64,000 nt of DNA from Scleromitrula shiraiana (taxonomy: Eukaryota > Ascomycota > Leotiomycetes > Helotiales > Sclerotiniaceae), in NCBI GenBank assembly GCA_028455995.1, contig JABELC010000004.1, positions 372,001 to 436,000 of the forward strand, given 5' to 3'. Under the pieces are notes generated by a model. The model saw only the letters and a list, made by a program, of their open reading frames with translations, was not told the DNA's origin and searched no databases. Shown here in pieces: positions 54,326 to 64,000 of the stretch. Position 1 is the stretch's first letter. Each line of letters begins with the position of its first letter. Both the position numbers and the translations under genes were made by a program.

Positions 54326-57300
54326 ATGCCTAGTAGAGGAGAGAGGGAGGAGGGGCATAGGAGACAGAGAAGTAGGGATGTAGATTCGGATGGGGGAGGA
54401 AGTGGGAGGGAGAGACGAAATAATGAGAGGAGGGAGGATAACGGGTATGCGAAAGAGAGGAGGAGGGATAGGGATCGGGATAGAGAAAGAGACAAGGATA
54501 GGAAATCTAGAGAAAATGATTATGATTCGAGGGCTGGGTCGGTGAGCGAAAGGAGGGGTATGGACAGCGGCAGATATGAGGTTCAAGCTCCCTCTGGATC
54601 GACAATCTTGGAAGGGTATAGGGAGGACATTTTGAACGGTTTTGAGGACCCGCAACCACGTTATAATCCGGTGAGTCGCGCATTGTTTATAGTGTTGGAT
54701 TTAGGAGAAGAGAAGCTAATCTTTGTGTTGGTTCTAGATAAACAAGTCTCATCCGCAAAGCTCTATACTCCTTAATATCAACGACTCTATACAAGTACAT
54801 CTACTGGTGGAAACAGCATTATGGGATGCAAAGGAATACGAGATTCTATCGCCAGAAGAAGTGGACAATCTAAAGAAAGAATGCCAATCGCTCAATCAAC
54901 GTATTCAGACCGCGCGGCAGAATCTAGCTGTTAAATCGAAGTATCGCGATGCGACTCGTTCCATGTCAAAGTTATACCCAGATAAGAAGAAAAGTGTAGA
55001 TTTAAATGATGTTAGCAAACCAAAACGCGGCATTTTTGGAAGCAAAAGGAATAGCGATCAAATTCGAGAAGCAGATTTGGAGCGTGCGGCCAGTGAGAAG
55101 AAATGCGAAGATTTGGCAGCTGAGTTGTGGTCCTTGGAGAAGAGGTTGATTGTACCGGAGAATCGTCTTTTGAAGCATACTGCGGGTATATTACAAATGA
55201 CGCATAAAGGCCCAAAGAGAGATCCAGAAGGACGAGGGGATGTGCCCCAGAATGGTATACCGCCTGGTAGTCCGGAAAGTATGTACACATATCACAATGC
55301 AAGGAATAGTATTAATGCAATGGGTGAGGATGATTTTGATGAGAGAAGTCTCTATCGACCAGTGGATCCATTGGATGTAACTTTTGGTGCTTTTGGTATG
55401 CATCAGGAATTGGAAACGCCTTCCACTGAACGATCCAAGGAACATATTCAACTTATATCTGGTACTGAGCAAAGGCTGGAGGATCTTAATTCCGCTCTAA
55501 GAGAGGTCATTATCAAGGCTAATCCTGACCGTGATGCAAGCTATGGCCCAGTGCCCCTTGCGAGGACTAATGCTTCAGGAAAACCAACAGAACCCGGGGA
55601 AACTTTGCAGAGCCATCTTGATTACTTAGAGCAAGGTATCGCTACTATTGACCATGAACATAGTGCATACAAGAGACAAGTAGATGAATTGAATGCTTCT
55701 ATGGAGGATACGTTGGAAGAACTGAATCGTGAGGTTATGGGTCTTTTATCGCCTAACCATCCAGAACTAGAAGATCCACCTGCAATTACTGGAGAGCAAA
55801 CTGGTTTGAGAGAACAGTTATATTATTTCCAGGATATTATTGCTACTGTAGAAGAAGAACTTACAAGAGCCGCTGATATAATTGCGAACCCACCAGAAAA
55901 AGAAAAAGTAAAAGTAAGCAGTAGATCGGATCAAAGTGAGCAAATGGAAACAGTGCTTATGGGATTATGGGATATCATTCAATCTGGCGAGGAGGAGATT
56001 CGAAAACAAAAACAGCAGCGGAGACAGCAACGCACGGCAAATGGCAGAGTTGTCGATGATTCCGATACTGGTTCTGAAATGGGCGATCCGAATGAGCCTT
56101 TCACGTTACAGGCATTTTCTGCTAAGGTTCAATGGTTGTATTCATCGGCTACTCAGTTAAAGGAGCATAAGAAAGTTCTTCAACGACAAATCAAGCAACA
56201 GCGAGAATTGAATAATAAATCCGATGCAACCAAGGATGCTGAGCTATTGAGCAGACAGCAAGAGCTCGAAGAAGTTAAAGATTTACTTGAAAGGACCGAA
56301 CGAAATGCTAGTGATCTCCAAGAGCAGCTCAGCAATGTCATGGGCCAACTTGCGAAAGCAAGGCAAGCAGAAAAGATGGATACCGAATCTCGCGCGAGCG
56401 CTGATTCATCACATTCGATTGCATTGCGAGAAGCACAGGAGCAACTCTCGAACTCTCGTCGTATGCATGAAGAGGAACTCACAAATGCTAATCGTGAAGC
56501 TTCCGAGCGTATCTCAAGCCTCGGTGATGCGAATCGTCAAATCGAAGAACAACTCGCAGCCGCAACTCGTGATTCGCAAGAACGGATTGCTAATCTTGCA
56601 ACTACGAATCGTAACTTGGAAAATCAGCTCCAGGTGGCGAATAAGAAGATTGCGGATCTAGAGGAAGAACTTCGGGAGCTTAAGGATGATCATGGCATCA
56701 ATCATGCTGAGGTTACTAGCAAGATTAGTGGACATGAAGCTAGAATCGCAGAGTTATCTGCTGCTTTAGCTGCTGCTGCTACGACTAGAGTTGCTCAGGA
56801 GGGATCCATCAGAGAAAAAGATAAGTTAATTCAAGACAAAGAAAAGGAAATTGAAGAAGTCAACATGAAGGTTGCGGAACTACAAACCGAAGTAGTAATC
56901 GCAAGAGCCGAACTCGACGGAGCGTATGGTTCACGAGCTGAGCGCGCGGCAGCAGTAGCTTCCAATCCCGCCGTGCAGAAAGAAATCGATGCACTCACCA
57001 AGAAGAACAATGCCATGGAAGAACAAATCAACGCACTCCACGACAAGAATTTCACACTCCAAGGTGAAATCGCCACATTACAAGCTGTTCGATCCCCCAG
57101 CGCCGGATCAGCCGAACAAGAAGCCAAAGTCAAAGAACTCAAAAAAGAACTCCAGGAAACGATAGAAGAGTACGAAGCTATGACCAAGGCGTCCATAGAA
57201 TGGGAAAAGGAACGCGAGAAATTGGAAAAGGATATCGATAAGTTGAGGGAGCAGCGCGAAGTTTTGGAGGATCAGTTGAGTGATGAGAAGGTTAGGTGGA

Positions 57301-57681
57301 TGGGCATGAGGAGTCCTGGGGTGGATGGCGCCGGGGGTTCATCGCCGGGGGTGCAGAATACGAGTACGACGGTGTTGAAGAATGAGTTTAAGAAGATGAT
57401 GAGGGATACGAGGGCGGAGAGTGCGAGGGCTTTGAGGGTGAGCTTTTTTTTTTTTTTTTTTTTTTTTTTTCTATTACACTTTCCCCTTTCTCCGTTATCC
57501 ATTATCCTTCCATTTTCCCTTTCGCTCTTATCTAGTAGGAGATCTTTCGTGAATGATCAAAAACTAATTTGAGTAGGCCGAACAAGCGGAAAGAAGAAGA
57601 GTAGAAGAGGAATTGAGGATGTTGAGGAAATCACAGGGTCCGGGTAGATCAGGGTTGAGTCAGAGTATGCTTGGTTCTTAA
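54326..57681 (+). CDS. Uds1-domain (up-regulated during septation) coiled-coil protein
   Basis: Three exons (54326-54670, 54738-57437, 57577-57681) give 1049 residues in phase. The N-terminal 100 residues are an Arg/Asp/Glu-rich disordered segment. After intron 1 the Uds1-type region follows: SSILLNINDSIQVHLLVETA, LWDAKEYEILSPEEVDNLKK ECQSLNQRIQTAR. Residues about 450-980 form a long heptad-rich coiled coil (QEQLSNVMGQLAKARQAEK, NRQIEEQLAAATRDSQERI and NLENQLQVANKKIADLEEEL). Fungal proteins with this domain are associated with septation; a structural or scaffold role at septa is inferred. The last intron holds a pure run of 27 T after its GTGAGC donor; reading through it would replace the last 34 residues with a Phe-rich tail, so splicing here decides the C-terminus. 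Confidence 0.88.
57444..57470 (+). repeat. Poly(T) tract of 27 inside last intron of Uds1 gene
   Basis: Uninterrupted T run six bases after the donor site. It lies far from the acceptor (57,575), so it is not the usual polypyrimidine tract. Confidence 0.85.
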
Positions 57682-58874
57682 GCTTCTTGAGATGAGATTG
57701 AGTGGTTGTAATTAAATTGGTTGGTTGATTGGTTGATTGGTTGATTGGTTGATTGGTTGATTGGTTGATTGGTTGATTGGTTGATTGGTTGATTGGTTGA
57801 TTGGTTGATTGGTTGATTGGTTGATTGGTTGATTGGTTGATTGGTTGATTGGCTGGTTGTTTATATATCTGTTTTGGAGTTGGTTGTTGGCTGATACCTT
57901 TGAGATTTTGAGTGAGAGAGAGTCAGTATGTGGTGAATCAAAAGAGAGTTGGGGGGATAGATGTATTAGGAGTTGTGGATGACTAGTTATATAATAAATC
58001 AACTGGAGGAAGAAGTTTGTAAAGGAATCTGAAAACGGAAGAGGGAGAAATGGAGGAGGAAAGATATGATCTTCCCCTTCTTGTTTTATCGCATTCAGTC
58101 TATCCTATTTATTCCGTTAATTCTTATATATTGATCTGTTATGGTGCTTGTTTTCGTCGTTGAGTTGAGTTAGGCAAGCAAGCGTGTGAGCGAGGGATTG
58201 TTTGTATTGTAGTGTATTTTGTTTTGGTGCATTTTTATGGCGGCGCTGGCGTTGGCGTTGGTTGGGTTTAGGATTGAGGTTGATCTTGGTGGATAGAGTG
58301 AAAGGGGGTGGATAGAGGAGGGAGTCGGGTGGGGAAGTAGAGATAGAGGAGAGGAAAATGGGGGTGGAGGATGAAAAGGGGGATGAAGGGGGAGGATGGG
58401 AGAATAGTGGAATATTATGATTTAATCTCTTTCCTGCTTTGATTTGATTTGATGTGATTTGATGTGATTTGATTTGGTTCTTGATTGATTATGTACCGTA
58501 AGTTGGGTTTGTGAGATTGTGATGTGTTTTTTATTGGTGAGGTGGGATGTGGGTGTGAACGTGAGAAGGGAGGGAATATGTAGGTGATGTGTGTAGGTGT
58601 TGCGAGGATAGTGCTTCAGCCATTCGTTCACTTGCTGCAGTACATCATGATAATCTGATTACATTCATATTGGAATTTGATATTTCTCCATACTAAATAC
58701 CACATAGTATCATCTGGTGAGAATCTATGTAGATAGAGAGCTCATAAGGCTATGGGTATACAGATATAGTATGCTGGACTATATGTCACCCTCCTTATCT
58801 GATAATATATACTAAATCAACCGATATCAATCATAACTCATAACCACCATACCCATCTCTCCTCCAAAACCCCC
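57682..58874. other. Convergent intergenic spacer with minisatellite
   Basis: Between the 3' ends of the Uds1 and polymerase-delta genes. Contains the TTGATTGG array (57,716-57,856), G-rich DNA (58,250-58,410) and GATTT/GATGT units (58,438-58,480). No gene seen. Confidence 0.6.
57716..57856 (+). repeat. (TTGATTGG)n minisatellite, about 17 copies
   Basis: Nearly perfect 8-base tandem over about 140 bases starting 35 bases past the Uds1 stop codon. It probably lies in the 3' UTR. On the minus strand it reads as a long open frame of Asn/Gln/Pro/Ile/Ser/Thr residues, an artefact of the unit having no stop in that frame. Confidence 0.9.
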
Positions 58875-60514
58875 TCACTCCACCAAAATCCTTACCCTCT
58901 CACACTCCCTCGTCTCCACATCCAATAAAACCAACTCTCCCGTCTCCCTAAAACTCGGCACCGCCACCAACCTCACACTCTGCCCCTCCGGCCCCTCAAT
59001 AACTTCCGTATCAAACTCAGGTTGATTCCCAACCACAAATACATGCGGACACTTCTTCATAATAAACGGATCCCTATCCTGGAACGGATACGACCATAAC
59101 GTATCTGGAGCCGTGGGGGCCACACACCGCCATCGACACATCGCTTCCATTATTTTGAGACGATCGGAACTGGTTATGTATTTGAAGACGTCGGAGACGT
59201 TTTGCCCGGAGGTGAAGAGCATAGACCAGCCTTCGATGGTGCTGGAGAAGGGATTGGTGACGGGGTCGAACCAGCTTGGTTCTTGGGGTTGGTCTGCGGT
59301 GGGAGTGGTACCGGGACGGGGTCCGGTGACGTAGGTGCGTGCGAGGGGGAACATGGCGGGGTGGATGGGTTGTTGGGGGAGACTTACGTTGGCGGGGTCG
59401 GTGTCACCTGGTAAGAGGGTGATAGGGATACTAGGGAGGAGTTCGGCGAGGAAATTATCGAAGTGGGAGGTTGGGGCGGGGTTGTAAGCGGATGAATCGT
59501 AGCCGTATTTCTTTTGGATTTTGCGCGCTGATGATGTACTGGTTGATCCAATTTCAATTGGGGGTAGGACATCGAGATCGGAGGCTATGCTGTTACCGGC
59601 GATTATTAGACGTGATATTTCGTAGCTGGATGAGGGTGATGTTTCTCCGAGAAGATATTCGATTAGGAGTGTTTTCTCTAAAGAGTGCTCTGCGAGAGTG
59701 CCGGAGAAAGAGAGCCCAGATACGATAGCGATTTTCTTGCGAGGTTTCTTTGCTTCTTCAGTGTCGACTTCCATATCTTCTTCTTTGGGTTCGGGTTCCC
59801 CGGATTCGCCCCATCGCTCATCTTGCGGTGGTAAATCTGGTACTCTGATATCTATAACCTCAAAATCTCCATTTGCATTTTCTGTTCCCATCACTGCCAC
59901 TATACAGCCTGTTACCAATATCTCTGAAATCAAGGAAGCCCCGATTAATAATCGTAGCCGACCCGACTCATCTTCCAGCATTATTTGGTCTTCTCCATCG
60001 GAAGAAAGGTATTTCCTTCTTGGAGGGGGCGCTGAAATCCAATGCTATCATGAAAACATATTAGTATAATTCCTCGACTTCTAATTCCCAACCTCTTACA
60101 TCTTTACTTATGTCCTCCAAAATATTTGGCTTCAATGGCATTTCCATATATATCGTTCCAGCCACCCAACATAATTCTCCCTGTCTCACATCTAGTACTC
60201 TTTCTACCTTCCTAACTGTCTCGCCTGCAATTTGAAATCCATCCCAAGCAGCACTGGCAATTTCTTCGACTGGCTTTTTAAGGCTAGTTAACCGGAGGAA
60301 ATACATGTCTCCATATTGTTGTTGGTATCCTTTTGTTTTAGAAAGAACATATGTGGAATCGGGCTTGTATTGGGAAGGGAGTCGAGTAGGTGGTGAAGGG
60401 TGCGAGGTGCTAAGAATTCGAAATTAGTTTAAACTATTAAAAATACCAATATTCAATAATTGTAACTTACCTAGGGCCACGCAGTAGATTCCCATCTTCC
60501 GCCGGTATCGCCAT
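58875..60514 (-). CDS. POL31: DNA polymerase delta small (regulatory) subunit
   Basis: Non-catalytic B subunit that tethers the polymerase delta catalytic subunit and is also shared with polymerase zeta; acts in the nucleus at replication forks. Three exons on the minus strand (60514-60471, 60409-60100, 60044-58875) give 507 residues in phase. The N-terminal OB-fold part includes GDMYFLRLTSLKKPV and EEIASAAWDGFQIAGE; the C-terminal inactive calcineurin-like phosphoesterase domain includes KIAIVSGLSFSG, RLIIAGNSIASD, DNFLAELLPSIPITLLPGDT DPANVSLPQQPIHPAMFP, VTNPFSSTIEGWSMLFTSGQ and YPFQDRDPFIMKKCPHVFVV GNQPEF, all strongly conserved in this subunit. An MCB/E2F-like element lies just upstream. 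Length matches the family (about 460-510). Confidence 0.96.
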
Positions 60515-61026
60515 CTTTGTTGTTGATATTGCGAAATTCTTTTGGAATTTTTGTCTTATCTTAAGGATGAGCTTGACGCGGTTAAAAAAGGCAAACGCGT
60601 TTCGCGAAATCTCGTGTAAATTGACACCACACGTGCTTCACCTCGATATGGCCAATGAAATTCTATGTTTTTTTACAGGTGGCCGAGAAACGGAATGGCA
60701 CGAGCAAAGATGAATTCAAGAATGCAGTTGCCGTCTCAAGATAGCATTCGTAGAGAGGGCTGCCGCATATTTGTTCTCAAAATACAATGTTTATCCATTC
60801 TTGTCTGCGTATCTCTTGGCCATCTTATGGAATGTGGCAATCGCAGTGACAACCAGCCACCAACTATGCTGCGTATATAATATCTTTCTTCATTTGAGTT
60901 CTAGAGATTCAAAATTCAAACTTCAAGTTTCATTCAAACAATTGAAAAACAGTCCAGACCACAATCTCTCATACACACACGCACATACATATCAGAGTTC
61001 AAAAGTCATAGACTTCGATTGCAATC
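60515..61026. other. Divergent promoter region (POL31 / glycine-rich GPI-type gene)
   Basis: Contains the MCB cluster near POL31 (separate entry) and, on the other side, a 5' leader rich in CA (60,970-60,990) before the small surface-protein gene. No further gene seen. Confidence 0.55.
60595..60607. promoter_or_regulatory. MCB box with adjoining E2F/SCB-like element
   Basis: The palindrome ACGCGT (60,595-60,600) is the MluI cell-cycle box bound by MBF in fungi and runs directly into TTTCGCGAAA, which resembles E2F/SCB sites. It is about 80 bases upstream of the POL31 ATG (minus strand). MBF drives DNA-replication genes at G1/S, so the site fits the gene. Confidence 0.7.
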
Positions 61027-61472
61027 ATGGCTGTGTCCCGTGTCCAATTCTTCCTTGTTGGAGCTCTCACTGTTCTCATGTTTGCCCTTGAGGTTCAAGC
61101 TCAAAGAACCGGCACTGGCACAGGAATTATTCCGTTCCCAACAGGAAACGGAACTTTGTACGTACTCCCATATCTCTTACATGAATTTGAAGCTAACAAC
61201 CCTGTCCAAATAGCACGTCTCACAAGCCAACTGGAACTGGTGGTGGCGGTGGTGGTGGCGGTGATGGTGGCCGAGGTGGAGGAGGAGGGGGTGGTGGCAG
61301 TGGAGGAAATGGGGGAGGTGGAGGGGGTGGTCAAGGAGGAAACGGTGGAGGTGGTGGTACTGGAGGCTTCGCTACCGGCACTTCTGTTGTCGAGGGACCA
61401 GGTGCTACTACTGCTCCACAAATGGCCGTTGGTATCTTGGCTATGTTTGCAGGATGGCTTTTTGCTCTTTGA
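61027..61472 (+). CDS. Small glycine-rich secreted protein, probably GPI-anchored
   Basis: Two exons (61027-61157 and 61214-61472; intron GTACGT...AATAG) give 129 residues. A signal peptide covers about residues 1-25 (VQFFLVGALTVLMFALEVQA, then Gln as the likely first mature residue). A Thr/Gly stretch with an N-glycosylation motif (NGT) is followed by a 50-residue Gly-rich segment with runs of up to eight Gly and scattered Asp, Arg, Ser, Asn and Gln. The end, GATTAPQMAVGILAMFAGWL FAL, has a small-residue site then a hydrophobic tail, as required for GPI attachment. It is likely a cell-wall or plasma-membrane surface protein. No specific family was recognised. Confidence 0.8.
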
Positions 61473-62071
61473 GTTAGTATCAACTCGAAAGAAAGAAAAG
61501 AAGAGGATCTGGACCGGTTTTGGAAACTAAAAGTATGCGGGAAAGCGAGGGCAGGTATGTTCAAGGCAGGGATTTGTTGGGCTGGATGAATGGGTGGGAT
61601 GGATGGGTAGGGTGCAATAATGGGCGGAGTGCTGGCTTTGATTATTGTGTGATTCTTGTCTCTGTTTAGGTAGAATTATAGATTTTGCTTTTGGTCCTTT
61701 TCGGGAAACTAACCAATCGAAACCACAGTGAAAGAGTGCAATGTCTTAGTGAAGATCATGTAAGTAGTAGAATGCTCCTCCCAAAATCTCTTGTTTGGCT
61801 TTTCTTTTGATATCTTGCTGCTTTAGGGGTAAAATTGTTTAATATTTTCTTTTTCTAATGCTTAGACCCTATTCCGTCGGCATCTTGCAGCACTATGTTG
61901 AAATCTCACTCATTTGAAACCTCGCAGTAGTCCTGGAAAACGATAACTAATACTGCGAGGTCTCCCTAATAGGTAACATATAACTAACAGATTTCCCTTC
62001 TGCAAAAAGTTCCCGTCGTTTTCCGATCCTTTTCAAATACTCAGCACAATATACTTTTTTAAAATTAAGTA
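61473..62071. other. Intergenic spacer
   Basis: About 600 bases with no gene. GGAT-type units (61,583-61,610) lie early. The remainder is the likely promoter of the last gene. Confidence 0.5.
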
Positions 62072-64000
62072 ATGATCTTATTCATCATGGCAGAACCTTT
62101 GAGTATTGGTGCCTCTGTTATCGCAATTGCGAGTCTTGCTGGACAACTCATGCAAGGCTGCGACTATATTCGTGGTTTGATTGATGATTTCAGAGATGCG
62201 AACGAAGAGATTCAAAAACTCCATACCGAATTAACTACATCCAAAACCATCCTAAATACTTTTCAAGGTGTACTCAACTATTTAGAGGGCCCGGGAGCTC
62301 AACTAACATCGAGCTATCAGTTTGTTCATATCCAGCAGGCCTTGAAATCTGGCGAAGATGCAATTCAAGGTCTTTCGAGATTCATTTCAATAAATAAGTT
62401 TTCTAGTAAGAAACCATACAGGCCTCGGTTTGTGTTCCTTAGAAAAAGTTGCGCAAAACACATTGAAAGCATTCAAAGAGTCAAGAGTGATGTCACGATG
62501 GTCCAGGCTAACATAATATTGTGAGTGTCTAATTTATGTTCATTGCTCCATGTGCTAAGTTTATGAAGATATTTAAACAACATGAACATACGCCGAGATC
62601 AATTAATCAACCAAAACTTGGCTGCCATAACATCGACACTCAATGCTTCCTCAAAAACTATATCTACCATTCCTGTGTGTCTAAATTAAATTCATCTCAA
62701 TACCGAAAATACAGTCAACTCTCTCTCTACACTTTCAACACAGATGAACAATGCAAGGCATGCAATCGATTCTATTCCTGCCATCTCAAAGCGTTTAGAT
62801 GAGGTCCACATCGATACACAACGTTCTATTTCGGGACTGGGTAGTGACTTACTTAATAAGTTTAACACTTTACTGGATAAAGTCAACGAACTTGAAAAGT
62901 TGTCGTATCTAGCTTCTACGAGGATGATATCCCACATGAACAAGAACGTATCAGAAGTAAACCATAGTGCAAATGTTGTCAATGCATCTATTCAAAATCT
63001 CACCGCGGTTACAATCCGCCTGGACTCGTTGCCTATGGGTATGTCTGGTATGGTCAAAGATGTTTTTCGTGGTATATTGGTGGACTTTTACCTTGAGACC
63101 AAACAAGAACAAGAACCTCCCAATCTTATTGTTCGTAATTTGAATATGTCAAAGAAGGTTGTATGGCAACGGACTCTAACTCGAAAATACCTAAGACTAG
63201 TATCGTCACTATACAATCTACGACAGCGACATTCAACACTTCCGATGAGCAATTACATATACAATCCTCAACGGTCACCCATACCACAATTGACCTCCAC
63301 TCAAACCCGGACTTCCTTCAGTTAGGCGTCTACTATTGCATGGTTGAACAAGGGTTTTCCACTTTCTCGGCCTCACCGAATTCTGCCCATCGGGTGTACA
63401 ATATAATTTTAGGTGATGCAGTAATTGTGAGTGCTTGCATTGCTGGAAACTTGCAGCATGTTCGACGACTCTTTACAGATGGTCTGGCATCACCATATGA
63501 TCTTATCTGGGGCGAGAAATCGCTATTAGATTTGATCCTCCTCCAGATCATTAGTATTCTCGATAGCGGAAGCAGATCGGGGAAAGGATTTAGGAAGCTT
63601 GTTTCTGTGTTCAAAGTGCTCGTGCGTCATGGCTTCAATCCTGGAGTTCTAAAGATAGAGCAGGGTGACCCGAGTCCTAGCTCATATCCACTTATCTATG
63701 TTGGTTGTTGAGCGCCTTTCCCGGCAATGTGTATCATCGTCGATCTCAAGAGAATTGAGTAGTATAGCCAGAATTATCATCAGCAAGAGCATTCAAACAC
63801 CATTGCCAGAAGATGGGGCATGGAATTGTAGCAAATGGATACTTAGATCGGTGATATACGATATCCTCAGAGGCCAAGAGATATGGCCCCTTGAATGGAA
63901 CATATCTATTCAATCAGCACTACCTGAAATTTTTGAAAAAATTTGGTTTACCAACGGAGTTCTGGAGAAGAGTTGTAAATGTCTTGTGGAACCACACTCT
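62072..64000 (+). CDS. PigL_N-type fungal protein with ankyrin-like C-terminal part, truncated by window and probably frame-damaged
   Basis: Runs off the right edge. Proposed exons are 62072-62520, 62569-62674, 62744-63157, 63196 to about 63,695, then an open frame shifted by one base to the end. The start may instead be the ATG at 62087 (MAEPLSIGASVIAIASLAGQ), which is the classical beginning of the PigL_N / STAND-associated fungal N-terminal domain: a hydrophobic helix followed by helices such as LIDDFRDANEEIQKLHTEL. Residues about 190-330 are helical. The later part (VSACIAGNLQHVRRLFTDG LASPYD and YPL...VVERLS) resembles divergent ankyrin repeats. Oddities: the intron at 63,158-63,195 would be only 38 bases, and a frame switch near 63,695 has no splice sites. 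Such proteins are often linked to heterokaryon incompatibility or programmed cell death, but that is only inference. Confidence 0.65.

Noticed and set aside
57716..57856. Tandem array considered as a CRISPR
   Set aside because: The unit is 8 bases with no spacers; this is a eukaryotic minisatellite.

Overview
The window looks like nuclear DNA of a filamentous ascomycete (Pezizomycotina). Genes carry several short introns of about 50-90 nt with GT...AG ends and CTAAC/CTAAT-type branch sites. They are spaced by 0.3-5 kb intergenic DNA full of microsatellites, and there are AT-rich islands. Gene content (DIL+ankyrin protein, Uds1-domain protein, long ING/PHD protein, PigL_N-type protein) is typical of this group. 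The repeat style suggests Leotiomycetes such as Sclerotiniaceae, but that is inference. No plasmid, phage, CRISPR, rRNA or convincing tRNA was seen.

Layout. 0-2.6 kb: AT-rich intergenic. 2.65-5.43 kb (+): M13 zinc metallopeptidase, six exons. 6.47-7.61 kb (-): cytochrome b561-like membrane protein. 8.62-9.95 kb (+): allantoicase with purine and nitrogen control sites upstream. 10.48-13.08 kb (+): ankyrin+DIL protein. 15.58-18.66 kb (+): disordered nuclear protein. 18.7-23.6 kb: large low-complexity spacer. 23.59-26.03 kb (+): 811-aa disordered protein with a small Cys cluster. 26.30-26.85 kb (-): LSM5 split into six tiny exons. 27.30-29.20 kb (+): DEDDy 3'-5' exonuclease. 29.72-31.45 kb (-): catalase. 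32.4-39.6 kb: a gene graveyard with a broken repeat-rich cell-surface protein (-) and a broken aspartic-protease-like membrane protein (+). 39.79-40.67 kb (-): Dsc2-like rhomboid pseudoprotease. 41.09-42.23 kb (+): cis-prenyltransferase. 42.85-45.09 kb (+): ING/PHD chromatin protein. 47.24-47.57 kb (-): possible small two-exon gene. 48.54-50.74 kb (+): F-box/LRR protein. 50.7-54.3 kb: spacer with a second AT-rich island. 54.33-57.68 kb (+): Uds1 coiled-coil protein. 58.88-60.51 kb (-): DNA polymerase delta small subunit with an MCB box in its promoter. 61.03-61.47 kb (+): glycine-rich GPI-type surface protein. 62.07 kb to the end (+): PigL_N-type protein with apparent frame damage, cut by the window edge.

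Most genes are unrelated housekeeping genes with no shared pathway, so this is not a biosynthetic cluster. The best leads are the upstream sites that predict regulation (UaY/AreA-like sites before allantoicase, MCB before the polymerase subunit), the multi-lesion pseudogene block, the extreme splitting of LSM5, and a recurring strand-composition switch (C-rich then G-rich on the + strand) inside or just after many genes. All splice sites were placed by eye from frame, consensus and family homology.
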